Assembly (NCBI RefSeq): GCF_041260155.1
Contig: NC_091932.1
Span: 5,231,501 to 5,295,500, forward strand
DNA: 64,000 nt
Direction of reading: 5' to 3'
Source: Ptychodera flava
Lineage: Eukaryota; Hemichordata; Enteropneusta; Ptychoderidae
Shown here: piece by piece, positions 1 through 13,900 of the stretch
How positions within the stretch are numbered: the first letter of the stretch is position 1
Layout: every line of letters begins with the position of its first letter
Notes under the pieces: model-generated
Seen by the model: the letters and a program-made list of their open reading frames with translations, nothing else
Databases searched by the model: none
Told to the model about the DNA's origin: nothing
Program-made: the position numbers and the translations under genes

Positions 1-995
1 CTATCACATCTGGAATTTGAAATTCTTCGTAATGTTTTCTGGACCGTATTATACATCCAGCAAAATATATAAATCTTCAAAGTCGAAATCTTTCAGATCT
101 TTTAGTGTAATTCATTTATACTAGGGTTCGTGCGATTCACTAGCTACATGGCTACGCGTTGGTGAAGGAAGCATGTACAAGAACAGCTACGTGACTTTCT
201 GCGCGATCTCATCAGCTTTGAGCTTTTGAATATGTGACGCATTCTCTTGCTGAAATGGAACTTTCAATCCAATATGAAACGAACGAATTTCTTTTTGTAT
301 GTTTTCCAAAAGAAAATTTCCGCTCGTGATATTAATTGATATTAACCATTTTCAAAACTGAAATTTCTGCCTGTGATTTACATGGATTTTATTAATTTTA
401 CAACAAATTTTGAGTCACTTAAGTTGACAGAAAGAGAATCGACGTTTTATTAAACAAAGTCGATGACAGTCCTACCGTAGATGTTGACATTAAATTGCAT
501 GCAGGCATATTCCGATGTCAGTCTACATCAAACTTATTTTTTCGACTTCGTCTTGGCTCCCTTTGCAACAGGAATCAATACTTTCATCCCCATGATTTAT
601 ATGAACCTTCCCTACAAATAAAAGCAAACTTAGTGTTTGTAACTGTTAAGGAATGTAGGGCTGTGTATTTCGGTTAATTGAGACTGAAAGATCTTATGAT
701 TAAATATATCAAGGATATTATAGAAAAACATCAATAATAGGGTAAAATTAAACCCAAGCCTAACTGTGTAGCGTTGCATGTCACAAACACAAATTTTTGT
801 CAAAGCAATATTTCTTATCACGGATACCATGAATACCTCCTAATGCTATATCTTTTCAGAAAACAGAGAATCTCTCCAACTCATACATGTATTAAAGTAG
901 GAAACGATAATTTTCAAGCCGATATGTGAGACAATACTGACATAACTTCGCTTTTCCTTGTAATTAATTGGAGCTTGTTATAATTCACTCACATA

Positions 996-1094
<99 letters not shown>

Positions 1095-1111
1095 CAATTT
1101 TTTTCCACAAG
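1..1111. other. Upstream/intron sequence before the first visible DBH/MOXD1-like exon
   Basis: No exon for the missing N-terminal half of DOMON or for a signal peptide could be found here. A long (AT)n run at about 1000-1090 ends roughly 20 bases before the acceptor of the 1112 exon. The rest is unremarkable AT-rich sequence. Confidence 0.6.
1000..1091. repeat. (AT)n microsatellite
   Basis: Uninterrupted AT dinucleotide run directly upstream of the polypyrimidine tract and acceptor of the 1112-1258 exon. Confidence 0.97.
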
Positions 1112-1658
1112 GATCGTTTTGCAACTTCTCACGGCGAGCCAAGCATTGACGAAAGCCAAGACTACACGCTACTTGCGGCCAAGGAAACTCAGTCACAAAC
1201 AATACTGACATTTTCAAGGAATTTTCGAACTTGCGATCATAGAGACCTGGATATCCAAGTAAGCGTTATCCCTCCATGTAGATTGCATGACCTATCCGTC
1301 CACTTTATTTGTAACAGGAATGCATTCTAAATCCTCTTTCATCACGTAAACCAGAATGATGGTCTTTCTTGCACACTGATATTTCCCAGTTTGAATTGGT
1401 TTCTCTAGCGTCTCTTCAATTTTTTTTGGCATCAAACCTTCGTGAGTGTTTCATTTTACGCGTATCGAAATGGTGTATATCACATAAATTCGGGTCAATC
1501 AATATTCGATATCTTATTTCATTTGTTACATAGATTTCATAGCGTACATGTACGGTGCAGAATTAAGCTCTAACATGGCAGAATGTTAGCTTTGAAAATA
1601 TGTCAAGAATAATTAATTTATAACATCACATGACGATGATCATCATAATGTAATAAAG

Positions 1659-1704
<46 letters not shown>

Positions 1705-2385
1705 TGTCATGAAATAATAACGATGATAATGGTGATAGAGATGAATGTTACCAAAGTTTTATTAATAAAATATACCTTACTGTACTCACGTAGTCTGATA
1801 TCAGCGGCAACCGCGGATTGTCAAACGTTGACCTCTTTTGATTAATTCATGTTGAGTTTCTTTCAGGAAAGTGTCATGTCCATTATCTGGGCATATCATC
1901 CCGATGACCCTGATGACCCTGACAATCTAGTTACAATGACAGGGTTAGCATATCATGGCACAGAACGGCGAGGAAAGCGAAATATTTACTTGTTGGATTA
2001 CGCCAGCTTGATTCCTGACGTGTCTATCGACGACCCTGGCATAAAGATTATGGAGCTTCGAAATCCAAATGTATGTATACCTTGCCTTGAAATACTAACA
2101 GTTTTTAATTCTGTCTCACCTTGACATGAAGGACTGTGCAGGCTATCCCTCTCAAGTAACGTCATTATCAAGAACTCATGGTAAGGTAACAACTGCTTCT
2201 CCATTTTGTTGCAGATAAGCATGCACTGGCATGCAGAAGATACATATAGGTGCGAAGTAATCAAACTGCCATCACTCGGTGGAAAACATCACATGGTGAA
2301 GGTAAGGAAAAATATACAGACTCACGTTTTCATTTTTCGATTATAACACTGGTACACGTACATAAGTAGGACATACAAAGGCTTA

Positions 2386-2460
<75 letters not shown>

Positions 2461-4895
2461 TGAATAAATTTGCACACGTCTACTGACCTAGTATATTTTC
2501 TGTTTATTCTGTTGGTAATTTTGACACAACGTTTCGTTCTAAACGTAGGATTTAAACAGTGCAGGAAATGGCAACTCAGTAAACAATCATCCCAACTGCC
2601 GTGCACTGTACTGAATGGCACTCTACGCTACCTTTCTCCTGACCTTCTGCCTTGCTACCTTGAAACTTTGATGAAGACGACATTGTTTTCAACGATGCAA
2701 CACCTGTTTTACTATATTTCCCCTTTAAATGTTGAAACTGGTGAATATATCTCTTGACCGTTGTAGTATGAGCCGATCATTGGAGCCGAAAGCGAATCAG
2801 AACTTACGTACATCAAAGTGAAGCAATGCCTCTCCTATGATATCGATGATGCCTGGAATGGCTATGGTTACGACTGCTATGGTGATGTTCCGGCTAATCT
2901 GTCGTCATGCTACTCAGTGTTCATATCATGGACCCGAGGAGGAAGTGTAGGTTATAAAAAGAGCTATTCACATTCCCAAAGAAGGGATTCTAAGAAATGT
3001 TACCGGCTTTATCCGTTTTTTACACTATTCTTTGTTTATTCACTTGGTTTCAATCTCTGTTAAACCAAGCCGTCTGCTGAAAGAATATTGTATTTTGCGT
3101 GAAGGTTTCATTGCATAATTCTGAACGTTCGAGGCAGGACGCGTTATTTCCCCGTACTGAATAGCAATATCAATATCCTCTGAAGAATTATTCATCAAAC
3201 CCTTTTATCTTCTTTTAACAGACCTTGAGAACTTTCCAGTTAATAAAAAACAAAGTATTTTTAAAGGTATACAGTCACTTGTAATCTAAATATGTCCATA
3301 GATGGTCAAAGGGGCGGGGCGTTCCTTGGTATTCAAAATGCCCATGTGAGGGCGCTGTTTTTAAAAAGCGGCCAACCGCTTAAAATCTCTCATTGGTTAG
3401 ATTTTCTCTTTCCATGGCAACTGTGGCAAAATTGGAACAGTGGACAGTATACCTTCAAGAAGAGAATGTTAAGAGTACGTGTTGCTTTCACAACCTCTTT
3501 CTGACAGGCATTCCGTTTTCCAGTTGAAGTAGGGTTTTCTTTGGATGACATCGTAAGTGGAGACCCAAAGTTTGTTGTCATGGAGACGGCCTTCCATCAT
3601 GGCTTAAATTCATGTAAGTATCGTACTTGGGCTTCCAATACGCGTTGAGCGAATGAATGATAACCATGCTGTGTATGACGTAAAGGTAACGTTTGATAAT
3701 ATTTAGCTATATTTGTTTCAGAGAAAAAGTCATCATTTTCGTCTATTCTTAAAAGAAATGCAAAGTATTGACTTTTGTAAATATGTTCTTGTCACGATTA
3801 AACTAAGTTAAATAAAATTTAAATCAAATCATTTTAAAATGGAATTCCTCTTTCAAATGCATAAAATCGACGGTTTTAGCTGTTGTGTGTAAACACGGGA
3901 GCTCATGTCGAACTATTGTGTATTTATCCAACAGAGGGTCCGTCGTGTGTTTCCCTTTCTTGGTATCTACAATGTATGTATGTGAATAAAACACATCTCA
4001 AATATCTGTGACAAGTACTCTTTGTAAAATAGAATTTGGTCAATGCGGATGATGAAACTTGCCCAACTACCGCTGATTTGAACATATTTACATAATTTGT
4101 ATAGTTGTTGAAATCTTGAAAATGGCAATCCTGGATTTTAGGGAAATTCGCGAAAATATTGTAACAATACCAAATAGCGCGATTTGCATAATTTACTAAC
4201 TATGACATTGCACTTTGTATTCTTGTCTTCAATGATTAAAACTGATAACTTAGCGATCTGAATGTTGAATCCTATTTGAATAATTTGCTTTGGTTTTGCA
4301 GCATACTGTTCCATCGGTTAATGTCTGCTGTACGTATGACAGCCCATTCGATTTTATTTGTTTGTTCTTTCATGCCAGCATTGATTGATTCATCTGGCAT
4401 ACGAATCTACTACACGTCAAATTTACGGCAGTACGACGCGGGCATTATGAGTATTGGGGCAGGAACTGACCAGTCACTGGTGATACCACCCCGCGCAAAC
4501 CAATTCGTCATTAAAGGTTACTGCTCAAAAGAATGCACTAATTACGTGAGTATTTCTTCAGACATGCACTTAACTAGGATATATCGTCTACGTTATTTCG
4601 TTTCTCAGTTTTCCGATAGCAAATGAACATATACTAATTGCACGAGTGTCATGGTGTCTGCCAGAATTGACATGGCCAAATGTTCCACACCAGTCCTACT
4701 CTGCTTAAATACGCTCATCAGAGCAGCATGCAGTATGTATGATTGTATGTATGATTGTATGTATGTATGTATGTATGTATGTATGTATGTATGTATGTAT
4801 GTATGTATGTATGTATGTATGTATGTATGTATGTATGTATGTATGTATGTATGTATGTATGTATGTATGTATGTATGTATGTATGTATGTATGTA

Positions 4896-4985
<90 letters not shown>

Positions 4986-7900
4986 GGGAGGGAGGGAGGG
5001 GACTGGCCAGATCGATACATCCTATACATTTTATTTTTGTCTTGTCTCAAACCTATCACGGAAATGTTTTGCAGGGTCTCTACAACCAGAGCATTGGAAT
5101 CTTTGCATCATTACTCGATGGTCAGTCACTTACAACAGCTATACGCACTCGTCACCTGCGAAATGGGAGAGAGCTTAAAATAATCTCTCAAAACGTGGAT
5201 TATAACATTTATTTGAAGGATATCAAACACCTGAAGTCAACTATTTGGGTTGAGCCGGTAAGTAAGTGATTGGATCGCCTTAGAAACATTAAAACACACA
5301 AAGTTATCGTCAAATTGGACAGAGTTTGATGTGAAGACTTTCTGAGTTGAGAGATGAATGGCAGATATAAAGTATGTATACCAAGTTCTAGAGTGAGAGC
5401 TTTGCCAGGAAGACGGTAGATCCAAATCTAGATGCCATACAATGCTACTGAGGTCGTGATGAACGGATCGGTGTACAGCCAATCATATCCTCCCATTGCT
5501 TACCTCAGACATCTTTGCAATTTATCTATAATCTGAGCACAAATGACAATTCACCAATGGAGAGAATGCGCCTTGATAACAGATACCTCTAATGTCTGAA
5601 TCCCGATTTTGTTTTCTGGTCTCCAACTTGCACGTACTAAATTTTAGATTTACTGAGAAAACAAAGTTTTTTTGTCGATTTTGTTTTCATTTATTTTAGG
5701 TTTTCTAGCTTTGTTTTGGTTGTTGTTAAACCCAGAAATTCATTTTTGTCGCAATTAAAATCAATTAGGGAATGACTATTACATTGGATTTTAATTATCT
5801 TCAAGGTATTTTCCTCTAACATTTTTTGTTATATTTTATGTGATGAAATAGTTTAATTTCAAGGTTTCCTGAGCCTCGGAGACATGTCAGTAAAAGTTTG
5901 TGATTTGATTTCTTCGGTATTTTACTTGACACTTTGAGTTCTGTATTTTTCCCCACCAAAATTTTAGTGCAACATTTTACCAATTTTTATGAGTTTTTCT
6001 GTAATTTATCTGATAATTTTGGACCAAATGAACACAATATTTCATAAGCCACAGTTTTTTATCAAAATTTTGGCAAAAATCTGAAAAAATTGACTGGGGT
6101 TTAATTTTATAAGGGCAACAAAAATGACTTTGGCGCTAAAAGGGTTAAACTATGTGAAACCAAATGCCATTGAATCACAAACAAATCCTTTAATCCTGCT
6201 GACCCTGTAAAACCACTGTGCTTTTTTACGAGACGAAACTTCTGTCTACAATTCCTCGATAAAGTTTAGATCAAGTTACATCTAGATAGTTTGACAATAT
6301 GGACAACTTGCATCGATTTCACATTTGTTTAACGTTGTCAAAGGAGCTGATGTATACATACTGGACCCGTCAATGTGAAAAGAATTATGAAATTCTTCTG
6401 AAATTGTTAATAGGTTCTGCTTTCTTTTACCGTATGAACGTACGTATGTCATTCCGCTGGAATATTTTGAAAACTAAGGCACGCCAACATTTGAGTTAGC
6501 GGACGGAAATATAAGTTGTTTCCGCGCTAGTGCCAAAAATATGCAAATGATATTTACAATATGTAAATTGGAAAATATCGGTATAGATGTATCATACATA
6601 GGTCTCTTTTTAGGGTCTAATTCAGGCTTATAGAAATCGTGTAAAATGTTGATGTGTATTTGTTTAAATTTCAGTATCCTCATTTTCTCTGGAATAATTA
6701 ATTCTTTACTCTGAAGTCGCAGACTGACGGCTTAGAAATTCTCTAGTTAGACCCATAAAGATGATTTAATATTAGTTTGTTCAAATGGTTTAGTAATTAT
6801 TATTCCCTCATTATGTAAAAATCAAATATTTGTTACGTAACTCTCTTCTTTGTAAATTCCTGCTGATAACCTTCTGTTATCATTCTTCAAAGGACAAAGT
6901 CGCTCTAAGTTTTTTTAGTTTTTTTTCATGATTTTTGTTTGCTATGAAAAGAAGTTTGTGTTATTTGACTACGTAAATATACTGAAATGCTGTTCAGCTG
7001 TTCGCGACCTCAACTCTGCTTGCAGCCAGACAAGATTAGACATTCAAAACATGTTACGGTCGATATCATAACAACAAGTTTCGCGCACAACTTTCACGAT
7101 GCATGGCTAGACATATTCGGTCATATAAAGTTTGGATCTCATGCAGGCTATTTCAATGAAATCTTGGTTGGCGGTAGATATAGATGAATTGATAAGGGTA
7201 ATGCAGTATAATAATAGTAGCTAATAATAAATATAACTATATATAGGTATTTATTTGTTTCTATAAAGTAAAAATATAATCTGCAAGTTGCTCATTTAAA
7301 GATAACTCTTGTTTGGTCAGTAGATAAATAAGCGGATTTTCAGTTGTATGGTTTGGGAAATTGATTTTACTGAAAAAAAAAGTTATTTCTTTGGACTTTG
7401 TATTTCTGACAGACTAACAAAAAGTGTGTTTCATCTTCAATACTGTTGGTGTTACACTTGTGTACATGATCGTTGTACATGATTGTACAGTCGTATGTAA
7501 CCCAACGCCTTAATTCGGTACAGTCTGAATCTTAACCCGATACCACTCAATCAAATTGTGAAGTTTGAAATTTACAATGTCCGCATAATATTTACCAAAC
7601 TTTAATCAAAACAGTTACAATTGTTGTCAAAATTAACAAACCATATTGACAATAGTAATCATTCAATGACTGCAACTCAGTGCACAAAGAAATATTGTCA
7701 ATACAATGAAACAATACGTTATCAAACAGTAACCGTGTATCACGTGATTCAGAATGGAATCAACAACTGTGGTTTACCTATGTTCAATTACAATAACTGC
7801 AGTAATTGTCCTGAAAAATCCAGTATCTTGCAGTACAACAATTTAATACTGTTGATGCCGATCACATACAGTATGCGATTGACACACATTACTATCGAAC

Positions 7901-10900
7901 GATCAAACAGCTCGAATCATACTTGAGGTTTCAAGTATCATTCCAGCATTAGCGCTTCATTTGTTATCAATTCAGTAGACATACCAAATGACGTAGCTTC
8001 GCCTGCAAATGTTACCTTTCAATGCATTCTGGGTCACTGTTTACATCCAACGTCCAACAGCTAAATTCCTCATAATTCAATGAGACTAGTTCGTGTATTA
8101 AGAAAGTGAAGGGTTATTAATCGTTTGTATCCAGATGTTTCGTGTCTTATTTCCCTGCGAACTTTAAGTCAGGCGGCCATATTAATCACTTACATCACTT
8201 GTATGCGATGCCATAGTGATAGGGATGCTCGCACAGGTTCCGATGTTTCACATATTGAAAGCTGGTGTAAGTACGATTTGATCGATGCAAGTCGCATGAA
8301 AAGCGGACTCAATTTGATAAAGTTACGGCCATTTGAAGTTCTCCGAATTGAGTGTGTCAGTATATCCCTGCGTACGATGCTGTGTGTTCTTGGCGTTATA
8401 TGGCCTCCCACCACAGTATTTTTGAATCACAATGTTCTGGCTGTTACCCCCACTCCCCCATCCTTCCTTTTTTTCAATACCCCATATTTTTTCTGGATGT
8501 AACCCTCCTTTTTATCAACCCCGGCGATTTTTTTCTCTATCTACCACAGTACGCTCTCCGTTTTTATTTACCCATAGCGATTTTTTTTACCTTTGATGCC
8601 CCCCCCCCCTCGTTTTTTTTAACCCCAACGATTTTTTTCTTGATCCTTACTTTGAAACAATTAGCGCGCCGTACATCTCTCTCAGAGTTTTTTCAACATG
8701 TCAACAGAGCTCAACAACAGTCTGTCCTTTGGTTCTGTATATCCATAATCACTTAAGTTACTTGGCGAGTTACCGTGCTTGCAAAATGGTGTGTCCACAG
8801 CGGTCATCAGCACTCAGCGTTGTCTGATGTTAACGTCACTCATGCTCTCGGCAGCTTGAGGTCCAATAGCTGACACACCTTCGAGCACGCCGAATCCTCA
8901 TATCTCGCTTTCAGACTTGATCACTCATGTCAACTTTGGACGTGACATCTCTGCGATCGCATCGAAACAAGTCACATTATTGACAGTTTGAATAAGATAA
9001 TAAATATTTTTTTAATAAAACAGATGAACTACATATGGATTATTGAGGGATGGCGGCTATTTTGAATTTTAGGTATCAGTATTTTTGAGTACACAAGCAA
9101 AAATAAGAACGCAGCTATAACAGTGGCTAGGTCGTTTGTTTATGGTTGTGTCTTCGATTTTTTTGCATCTCCAATATTTTGTCGTCCACATTTGAGCCAC
9201 ATTTTAAACTTATAACGCAGATACAAAAGGCGTCAGTGACACTTGCTGTATACAAATGCCAGGTATAGTCAATCATTGTGTTACCATAGTCGTCGGAAAT
9301 TTCGATAACCGTAACTTTGCGCTCACCGCAATCAGGTATTATCGTTCATATATAGAAGCACATTTTGTGTACCCTACTTCAAGTCAATCAAATTAGCAGA
9401 TGAAGGGAACCGTCGACAGAGATAGAGAGAAACAGACAGTCACTGCCATAAACACCACCTACCTGACCTTTATAGAAAGATTGGTTCCCATAATCAATCT
9501 ATAATCAATACCCTCGACCATATGCAAACAGTGTCTTCTCGTTTCCTATTGTATTCCCTGCTCTTTGTGATAGAACTGTTATCCTACCAAAAAAAAATGT
9601 TCGCATAAAAAGGTTGACAAAGGAAACCTACGAGATGTTTGTTCGTGGTTTTCTCATAAATGATCATGAAAATTATATTAAAAAATAAGTTGAAATTGAA
9701 GTCCAACTATGTTATGTCCAGCGGCATTGTGATGGATGATTTACATTGATAATTCATTACACTAGATGTAATTCATGCTAATTTAAGGATGTACGAGCGG
9801 TACGCGCGCGTGAATTTGTCACTTCCCATAGGATTACATTGAAATTTGCTGGAAAATCAATTTCTACTATTGTCATTTTCATGAAAATTTGCACAAAGCT
9901 CAGTCTAGAGATATAAATAATAGTGATTTAATAACATGATATGGTCACCGCGCTAACTTTTAAGATAAACAGCATTGAATTATTTCGTCCATAGGAAATG
10001 CATTGGTGAAAAAATGCTGACTCGGCATTTTCTCTCATAAATGGCAGAATTCATGGTCATGTATCTCAAAAACGAGCACGGTGACCCCTATATTTTATCA
10101 CACATTTTGATAATACTTACAAAGGAGAATCCAAAAATCGACAATTTAGAGAAATGACATTACTTATAATTTTACCGATCGTACATGCTAATTTAAGGAG
10201 AAGGAACAGCATTATAACGAGATGGCTGTATCGCGATATACGGAAATAAAGATTTTACTAATAAATTATTAAGGGCACAATGAATTCATAGCTTTTGTTG
10301 ATAACCTCGCCTCATCTCCGTGAAAGCTTGGACTAGACTCTCTCACAGCCCCTTCGTTCGCTACGCCGTTATGCGCCCTCAACGGTCTTTCTAACAAGCG
10401 ACGCTCACTGAGCTAGCCGTGCTGTAGCGTAGCCTCGCCGGCTTCGCCGGCTCGCTGAACTGAGCTTTGCTCAGCTCAACTTCTGAGGGCGGTATTATGG
10501 TCTGAGGTGAAGCAAGCTGTGAGAGAGTCTAGTATTGGACGGGCCTTGATGTCGAACCCTGATATGATATGAATTACGCAAGATATTATTTTCTTGTATG
10601 TCTACAGGGTGATGACTTGGTAACAGAGTGCACATACAATACTGCCAAGAAGTCAAGAATTACATACGTAAGTAAGGGGTCTTAAGGATGATGGCATCAT
10701 AAGAATTATGCCTGTAAGTTTTTTCGTATGTGTGCATGTGTACGTCTTTGCGTACATATATGTCGGTCCAATCAGTGTAATTGCTACTCAGAATTGCAGC
10801 AAATTATTTTACGTGTATGTATCACGAATCTAAGATGTGAATCGATCTTAAAGGGATACAGTCGTATGGGCCCCATACGACCAATGTAAACACTGTATCC

Positions 10901-13900
10901 AAGGTACGATAGTGACTGATCAAAGTTAAAACATAAACTTAAGTCTGTCATAATCTACATAGTATAATGTAAAAGTTGCAGCTATGATGATGAGGTCCAT
11001 CTAAGTATCGTGCACAAAATACATCGTTTGTAAACGAGAAACTCGCACAGGTGCAGTTCCGATGACTGAGGAGAAACTCAGGAAAATAAGCAAACAAACC
11101 ATAAAATATCAAGATATAAGATATTGTACATTTTCACACTTGATTGTGTATAGGAGTGTATGTAACAAGTAACTTACTTTTATAATATTATATAGGGCTC
11201 AGCCCTTGGTGTCGCGCCAGGGGTTAAGATTGGCAATGTTATTTGTATTGATTCATGATAAACTGTAATTGTTACTTCATAAACGTTTATATGACAACTA
11301 TGCCCAGTTTCCCTCTGATGAAAGCAGTTCACGTACTTACACGACGTCAAACCCTGCAGCAGGGCAGGTATAGATTTTCTGTAGCGTGTAAAAATTTTGG
11401 ACAAAAATTGGCAATTTTTACAATGATAACAGCCTATTGCGTTAAACAAGGGACGTATTATGCAATAATTATCATTGCAATGGTAACCGCACTACCCACC
11501 TTCCACTTGCAAGCTGAAAACTATACCTAAAAACTTGCAATTTTTGAATCTAATTATTGACACAGGGGGCGCTCTTCTATAATTCAATCCCAGCATTCTT
11601 TGCGTATGCCCCCGTTCATATGCACGACAGTTTTCTCCGTTTATCTATATCAACGATACTTTGTATCAGCGACAAGGTGTATAATAACATTTACTGGCTA
11701 ATAAAAGAGGTATATTTTATAAAAGGCATGTTATATCATGGTAATTTGTTTCGTATTTGTTTATTTACGAGTACTCAAAAAAAAAACATGGCGGCGCCCA
11801 TCATGAGAAAGAAGGGTACACTTCCGGTTACTCGCATAGTATATTATGAATAAGCGCATGCGTAGTCAGTAAGCCGCTGGCGCGACTATTAAAGATACAG
11901 TAAAGTGAGGTACTGTATTAAGAAATTCTGTAAAGGCAATATGAGGAATTTAGGACTGCAATCAAAGCAACTTTCGATGTTATTTGGGTAAATTGATATT
12001 TTGAATCCCGAAATGGTTACCATGAAAACGTGACCTCAATGTCGTACTTTTATCAACAACCACTCCTTTTTACGAACTTTCAAAAGCAATCCTAGCTAGT
12101 TTGAATAGCTTTGGAGAAAAACTGATACTTTTAGCTCTCAAATTAACATTGTTGCCGTTTGAATTGATACTTTAAACCGAAAACTGTAGTCATGGAAACA
12201 TGGACCATCAATTTGACATATCATTTCTGATCCAAACTGTACTGACATTTTCGTGAAAGTCGAATCTATATTTTATTCAGATTAGATATATTATATAATG
12301 CTTAATTTAATTATAATTATTATTCTTATAACTACTACTACTACTACTTTTTCAGGGCGGATATGACTCACACTCCGAGAAATGCACAAACTATTTATTT
12401 TACTATCCTCGGACGCCTCTTATGACCTGTAAAAGTGTACCAGAGTGGCGTTTTGCTATCTATGCTCTTGCCAAGGTCACCAAAGTTGATAGCTCGTAAG
12501 TATGGTATATTTCGCCTAACGAAAACATCGTATATGGATATATTTGGTTAGTATAATAGTGATAATTGTATCTTGAGCGAAGATATATAAAGAACGGGTT
12601 GGGATGTTTTCCGGATATTTTTGAGAGGTACAACCTCTTTCTCTTCAGTATATACCCTTACTGCGATGAGAAAATTCATAGGCATATAATATACAGCCCA
12701 AACAAGGGACTATGTGCCAGACGGAAGGTGCATGACCATTTGACCGACGTAAGGAGCTGAGGGCAAATGGTCTCCTGCCACAGTCCCTTATTAGGGCTTT
12801 GTTTTTATTTCATGCCTCTTTTACATTGTTTTCATTCCAAATGTTGGGTTTATTTGTAAATTACAGTCTTTATTTCAATAATAGACGAAAATCTATAGAA
12901 ACGTTGGAAACGTGTTCGAACGGTGCATAACAATCAATCAATGGTATTCATAATTTTGTAAAACTTGTATTTCGAATTTAAAACATGTAATTTGAAAATT
13001 TTTAAATCGTGGAAGTTGTCAAGTTGAAAAGAGTTCTCGGTTGCTTTCAGTCAAATTATTATCATGAGGACGGCTACGTCATCAAGAAGCTACCAATGCT
13101 ATTTGGCGCGCGTCGTTGATATATGAGGCATGTATTAAAGGTATACTGTCACCTGTTCCAATTTTGCCACAGTTACCATGGAAAGAGAAAATCTAACCGA
13201 TGACAGATTTTAAGCGGGCGGCCGCTTTTAAAAATCAGCGCCCTCACATTGGTATTTGCATACCAAGGAACACCCCTTTGACCATATATGGGCATATTTA
13301 GATTACAGGTGACTGTATAGCTTAAACGACACCAATGTTTAGACAATTTGCAAATTTTTTACAGCGCGCGTGACAGTGTGTCGCGTATTGCTCAGTTTCT
13401 GGGGCCAAGTACAACGTAAACAGAAGTTGAGGCCTGTTTTGAAGTAGTGTGACTTCCAAATTTATTGACTAATACTTTCAAATTGATAGCTTTGACAGCA
13501 TTCATTCGTCTGTCATGATTCTTGCCATTTCTAACAATGCAAGAGCGCTCAAATACTATTCTTCGGACAGGCAATGTGGAAAGAAATAGTTTCCAGAATT
13601 GGCGAAGATTAAAAAAGTTATCCATAGAGAGAAACAAATTTACTCAGTTAATCTTCCAATTTTCCGATCTTACCCAAATGTCGAATGGTTCGCCTCTACA
13701 CAGTTATAGCATATAGCAATAAGAAACGACCCGACGTAGTAAGCTTTGTGTGTGAGTAAACATAGTGATAACAAGCACTGACATTATTCAACTCAATGTT
13801 GACACAAAGCAGTAATAGCATTTTCGTTTTGTCCGAGCAGTGAATGGCCGTATATTGTGCTCCTGCCCGAGTACTACGCTGGGAAAACACACTTGCAAAT

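Larger units (their letters stand above)
5258..10607 (+). other. Large intron 7 of the DBH/MOXD1-like gene
   Basis: A 5.35-kb intron between the second-domain exons 5075-5257 and 10608-10667. It contains the family 2 MITE, a C/T-rich minisatellite (about 8440-8650), a short shared repeat motif at 8366-8388, the 9790-10185 element and the palindromic 10332-10533 element. The stretch 6150-8350 is AT-rich and I see nothing else in it. The small frames there have no recognisable similarity. Confidence 0.75.

Noticed and set aside
968-1217. Frames of Ile-Tyr repeats on both strands
   Set aside because: They read through the (AT)n microsatellite; only the 1112-1258 part is a real exon.
2215-2301. 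KHH motif as evidence of a kept copper site in the DBH/MOXD1-like protein
   Set aside because: In human DBH and MOXD1 this HH precedes YEP or IEP and is not the ligand pair; the ligand HH lies about 16 residues later, where this protein has TY.
4651-5183. Long frames with Cys-Met-Tyr-Val and Arg-Glu repeats
   Set aside because: Translation of GTAT and GA microsatellites; the true exon here starts at 5075.
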